Position numbers and translations under genes: made by a program. 64,000 nt of DNA, from assembly GCA_013151255.1 (NCBI GenBank), contig JAADIQ010000058.1, positions 1-64,000 of the forward strand, read 5' to 3'. This DNA comes from Alphaproteobacteria bacterium (GTDB taxonomy: Bacteria; Pseudomonadota; Alphaproteobacteria; Caulobacterales; Parvularculaceae). Shown one piece after another: positions 60,137 through 64,000 of this stretch (positions within the stretch are counted from its first letter, which is position 1; every line of letters starts with the position of its first letter). A model generated the notes under the pieces. The model saw nothing but the letters and a program-made list of their open reading frames with translations. It was not told the origin of the DNA and did no database searches.

Positions 60137-61226
60137 CCAGGGCGTGCTCGAGCGCGACCCGGCGCAGGAAGACGCCGCCGACCGGCTGCAAGCCCTCCAT
60201 GATGCGCTCAAAAATTATCGCAGGCCCCGCCTGTTCGGCAATGGCGCCGCGCCCGATGGGCTTTACCTTTGGGGACCGGCGGGGCGGGGCAAAACCCTGC
60301 TGATGGATATTTTCTTCAACAATCTCGCGCTTACCGCCAAGCGCCGCGTCCACTTGCATGAGTTCATGAGCGAGGTTCACGATCGCATCGCCGCCTGGCG
60401 CAACGCCGACGAAAAGACGCGCCGGCGCCACAAAGCCTATAACCGCAAAAACCCGGACGATCCGATTGCGCCCGCGGCCCATGACATTGCGCGCGGTGCA
60501 CTGGTATTATGCTTCGATGAGTTTCAGGTCACCGACATCGCCGACGCAATGATCCTCGGGCGATTGTTTGAGGCGCTGTTCGCCAACGGCGTCGTCGTCG
60601 TTGCAACCTCTAACCGCGCGCCTGACGATCTCTACAAGGACGGCCTTAACCGCCAGCTGTTTGTCCCCTTCATTGAATTGTTAAAATCAAAGCTTGGCGT
60701 GTTTCACTTGCAGGCGGCAAAAGACTACCGCCTGGCCAAGCTGGAAGGCGCGCCTGTTTATTATCAGCCGCTTGACCGCGATGCCGACAAGGCGATGGAT
60801 GCGGCGTGGAAAAAAATGATCGCCGGCGCACGCGAGCATTGCGAAGATTTAACCGTAGCGGGCCGTATTTTAACAGCAGCGCGCACAGCACGCGGTGCGG
60901 CGCGGTTTGAATTTGCCGAGCTTTGCGAAAGGCCGCTGGGCGCGCGCGATTATATCGCCCTCGTGCGCCATTTCGATACGCTGTTCATCGACCATATCCC
61001 GATCATGACGCCGGACAAACGCAATGAAGCCAAACGCTTTGTCACGCTTATCGACGCCATATATGACCGCCGCACCAAGCTGGTCTGTTCTGCGGATGGC
61101 GAACCGGATGCGCTATACAGGGCCGGCGACGGCGCCTTTGAATTTGAACGCACCGCATCGCGGCTGGTGGAAATGCGTTCAGCCGCCTATCTTGGCGCTG
61201 ACCGGCGCGAGGTTGAAGAGGATTAA
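60096..61226 (+). CDS. zapE: Cell division protein ZapE (AFG1-like ATPase)
   Basis: GLYLWGPAGRGKTLLMDIFFNNL; HLHEFMSEVHDRI; LCFDEFQVTDIADAMILGRLFEALFANGVVVVATSNRAPDDLYKDGLNRQLFVPFIELL. Confidence 0.95.
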   Translation: MKKGPKPRYRALINQGVLERDPAQEDAADRLQALHDALKNYRRPRLFGNGAAPDGLYLWGPAGRGKTLLMDIFFNNLALTAKRRVHLHEFMSEVHDRIAAWRNADEKTRRRHKAYNRKNPDDPIAPAAHDIARGALVLCFDEFQVTDIADAMILGRLFEALFANGVVVVATSNRAPDDLYKDGLNRQLFVPFIELLKSKLGVFHLQAAKDYRLAKLEGAPVYYQPLDRDADKAMDAAWKKMIAGAREHCEDLTVAGRILTAARTARGAARFEFAELCERPLGARDYIALVRHFDTLFIDHIPIMTPDKRNEAKRFVTLIDAIYDRRTKLVCSADGEPDALYRAGDGAFEFERTASRLVEMRSAAYLGADRREVEED

Positions 61227-61323
61227 GCGCTGGCGCCAATGTCGGCGTTGAATTACTTTGCTGGCGGGGTAAGTTACCAGATGCGGATACACGAGGCGCC
61301 ACGCCCCGCCGTCGCGCAGCGCT

Positions 61324-62313
61324 TTGAGGGAAAAACCATTGATTAAAAACATTAAAGCACTGGGCTTTCTCGCCATCGGCGCCTTTGCACTGTCAGCGGC
61401 TTACGCGCTGATAGTGAAAGACGACGACGCCGAGCACGCGTTTGATGATGATGACAAGAAATCGTCTCACCACACGATTAATGGCGACAGTGGCGAGTTC
61501 GTGCTCGCCGATGACGACTATACTATCAAAGCAGAGTGGAGCGGTGATTATAGCCTCAACGATGCTGGCGCCGCGCTTGCCGAATTGGATGATGAAATTG
61601 AGATCGTGCTCAAACAGGATGGCGTAAAAGAGCGCGTCAAATTTGAACGCCGCGACGGCGCCATTCGCACCACCTATTATCGCGACGGAGACAAACTGCC
61701 TGACGGCGAGGAAGCAGACCAAGCCGCCGGCGCGCTATTTTTGAAATTTCTGCGCATTAGCGGCTTGAAATCTGGCGAGCGCATCAGCGCTCTACTCAAG
61801 ACAGGCGACACCGCCTCGGTGCTGGAAGAAATTGACGCGCTTGAACGCGACCGCGCAAAGCGGCGATATGTTGTTGCGCTTATTGAGCAGAGTGATTTAT
61901 CGCCAGCGGAAATTGACGCGCTCTCGCAGACGTTCGAGCAAATTGAAAGCGATCATGATTTGCGCATTGCTATTACTGCGCTGATAGAAAATGAAACGCT
62001 GACGGCGGCGCAGGTCGCGCGCCTGCTGACAATAGCGGGAAGACAGATCGAAAGCGACCATGATTTGCGCCTGGTGCTTTCTGAAAGCGCTGATTTCTTC
62101 TCAAAGAATAGTGATTTTGATGATGCCTGGATGGACGCTTATGCGGGGCTTCAATCGAACTACGATCAGCGCCTGGCGCTCGAGGAAATTGCCGTCGCGG
62201 CCAAAGGCGACCCGGCGCTTGTTGCCGCCTATCGCAAGGCGGCGCAGGCAATCAGCGATGACGCGGACCGCGAACGCGCGCTTGAAGCTATTGGCGAGGA
62301 GGCCGAGCGCTAA
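61324..62313 (+). CDS. Hypothetical protein with internal QIESDHDLR repeats, N-terminal TM/signal
   Basis: IKALGFLAIGAFALSAAYALIV then QIESDHDLRIAI...QIESDHDLRLVL repeats; start codon uncertain. Confidence 0.65.
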   Translation: MREKPLIKNIKALGFLAIGAFALSAAYALIVKDDDAEHAFDDDDKKSSHHTINGDSGEFVLADDDYTIKAEWSGDYSLNDAGAALAELDDEIEIVLKQDGVKERVKFERRDGAIRTTYYRDGDKLPDGEEADQAAGALFLKFLRISGLKSGERISALLKTGDTASVLEEIDALERDRAKRRYVVALIEQSDLSPAEIDALSQTFEQIESDHDLRIAITALIENETLTAAQVARLLTIAGRQIESDHDLRLVLSESADFFSKNSDFDDAWMDAYAGLQSNYDQRLALEEIAVAAKGDPALVAAYRKAAQAISDDADRERALEAIGEEAER

Positions 62314-62323
62314 TACGTGGTGG

Positions 62324-64000
62324 TTATTTTTCTGACGCCGCTACGCTGGTGGGAATTCGGATCGCATCGACCATGTCGCGCACGCCCGGCGGCGTCTTCG
62401 CGGTAAACCTGGCTACTCCGGCCGCGACAGCAAAATTAACCGCCATGCCCACCGCGCCAATGCCCTCCGGCGAAATACCAAACAGCCAGTGATCGGCATT
62501 GTTGACGGCGCCGAACCATGGCGACTTGAAATAGATGATATAGCTCAGGGTAAAGACAATCCCCGCCACCATGCCGGCAATCGCCCCCTCCCGGTTCATG
62601 GCTTTGAAGAATATGCCCATGAAAATCGCCGGAAACAGCGAAGACGCCGCCAGCCCGAAGGCAAGCGCCACCACCTGCGCCACAAAACCCGGCGGGTTAA
62701 TGCCGAGATAGCCGGCAACGACAATCGCGGCGGCGGCAGAGCCGCGCGCCGCAAGCAGCTCCGCGCGCTCGCTAATCTGGGGACGGAAGGTTTTTTTCAA
62801 TAGATCGTGACTTATTGATGCGGAGATCACCAATAACAGCCCGGCGGCCGTTGAAAGCGCCGCAGCCACCCCGCCCGCCGCCACCAGCGCCACCACCCAG
62901 CCCGGCAGGCCGGCGATTTCCGGATTGGCGAGCACCATAATATCGCGGTCAACGACAATTTCGTTGGCGGCGTCAGTCGGCGCATTGGCAAGCAGCCGCT
63001 CGCCAGAAGGCCCCGTCTCACCGGTGTAATCGGCGCGGCCCTCAAACGGCGCGCCGGCGCCATATTGGATGACGCCGTCGTCATTTTTGTCCATCCACGC
63101 AATCAGGCCGATCCCCTCCCAGGTTTTCACCCAGCCGGGCGCCTCAGCATAAGATTGCTGATCGACACTATGGATATAATTAAGCCGCGCGAAGGCGCCG
63201 ACCGCCGGCGCGGTTGTGTATAACAGCGCGATAAACACCAGCGCATAGCCCGCCGACCGGCGCGCATCGGAGACTTTGGGGACGGTGAAAAACCGCACAA
63301 TCACATGCGGCAGGCCGGCCGTGCCAACCATCAGCGCGAGCGTGATCGCAAACATATCAAGCTTGGATTTCGAGCCCTCCGTAAACGCCGTAAACCCAAG
63401 GTCGACAAGCGCGCCATCGAGCTGCGCCAATACTGAAACATCACCGCCAACGACATCGGAGCCAAGCCCAAGCTGGGGAACCGGATTGCCGGTTATCAAA
63501 ATCGAGATGAACACCGCCGGCACAAGATAGGCGAAAATCAACACGCAATATTGCGCCACTTGCGTATAGGTAATGCCCTTCATGCCGCCAAGAACCGCAT
63601 AGAAGAAGACAATCCCCATACCGACAATCACGCCCCACTCAATCGGCAACTCAAGAAACCGCGAAAACACAACGCCCACGCCGCGCATCTGCCCGGCAAT
63701 ATAGGTAAACGAAATAATGATCAGACATATCACCGCGACCACGCGCGCGGTCTTTGAATAATACCGCTCGCCGATAAAATCGGGCACGGTGAACTGCCCG
63801 AATTTGCGCAAATAAGGAGCCAGCAACAACGCCAGCAAGACATAGCCACCGGTCCAGCCCATCAGGTAAACGCTCGCATCATAGCCTGAAAAGGCGATGA
63901 TGCCGGCCATGGAAATGAACGAGGCCGCGCTCATCCAGTCGGCGGCGGTGGCCATGCCGTTGGCTATGGGGTGAACGTCACCGCCAGCGATATAGAACTC
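62324..64000 (-). CDS. Sodium:solute symporter (cation acetate symporter-like), N-terminus truncated by window edge
   Basis: Frame continues upstream of M at 63955 as [33 protein letters not shown] to the window edge; SSS-family TM topology. Confidence 0.92.
   Translation of the reverse strand, partial: EFYIAGGDVHPIANGMATAADWMSAASFISMAGIIAFSGYDASVYLMGWTGGYVLLALLLAPYLRKFGQFTVPDFIGERYYSKTARVVAVICLIIISFTYIAGQMRGVGVVFSRFLELPIEWGVIVGMGIVFFYAVLGGMKGITYTQVAQYCVLIFAYLVPAVFISILITGNPVPQLGLGSDVVGGDVSVLAQLDGALVDLGFTAFTEGSKSKLDMFAITLALMVGTAGLPHVIVRFFTVPKVSDARRSAGYALVFIALLYTTAPAVGAFARLNYIHSVDQQSYAEAPGWVKTWEGIGLIAWMDKNDDGVIQYGAGAPFEGRADYTGETGPSGERLLANAPTDAANEIVVDRDIMVLANPEIAGLPGWVVALVAAGGVAAALSTAAGLLLVISASISHDLLKKTFRPQISERAELLAARGSAAAAIVVAGYLGINPPGFVAQVVALAFGLAASSLFPAIFMGIFFKAMNREGAIAGMVAGIVFTLSYIIYFKSPWFGAVNNADHWLFGISPEGIGAVGMAVNFAVAAGVARFTAKTPPGVRDMVDAIRIPTSVAASEK

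Overview
The window is a GC-rich alphaproteobacterial chromosome segment (GcrA, the AddAB-TrxA-FolC-AccD-TrpA block, ZapE and PhaR all fit; the genus was not determined). Most of it is core metabolism: phaA/phaR, a c-di-GMP signalling protein, a glycosyltransferase/O-antigen ligase cluster, thrS, a slipin, yidD, aceA with a divergent ScfR/RamB-like regulator, hslO-ppk2, gcrA, phoB-phoU-phoR, tsaE-amgK-murU-addB-addA-trxA, folC-accD-trpA, arfB, rlmN, sdhCDA and a separated sdhB, creD, zapE, and a sodium:solute symporter that runs off the right edge. Accessory-looking parts are (i) two overlapping tRNA-like elements at about 11.43-11.57 kb, the second with an 8-nt anticodon loop, (ii) an AT-richer orphan membrane-protein insert at about 45.1-46.1 kb, and (iii) a compact arsR-arsI-aquaporin organoarsenical module at 58.5-60.1 kb behind about 0.9 kb of non-coding, REP-palindrome-bearing DNA. 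Other observations include an apparent frameshift in phoR with pstSCAB absent from the pho cluster, a RodZ-like HTH/TonB C-terminal fusion inside a split sdh locus, a 19-nt motif repeated exactly in two intergenic regions about 44 kb apart, and several perfect inverted repeats that look like operators. Everything was read by eye from the sequence and the supplied ORFs; no searches or folding were run.
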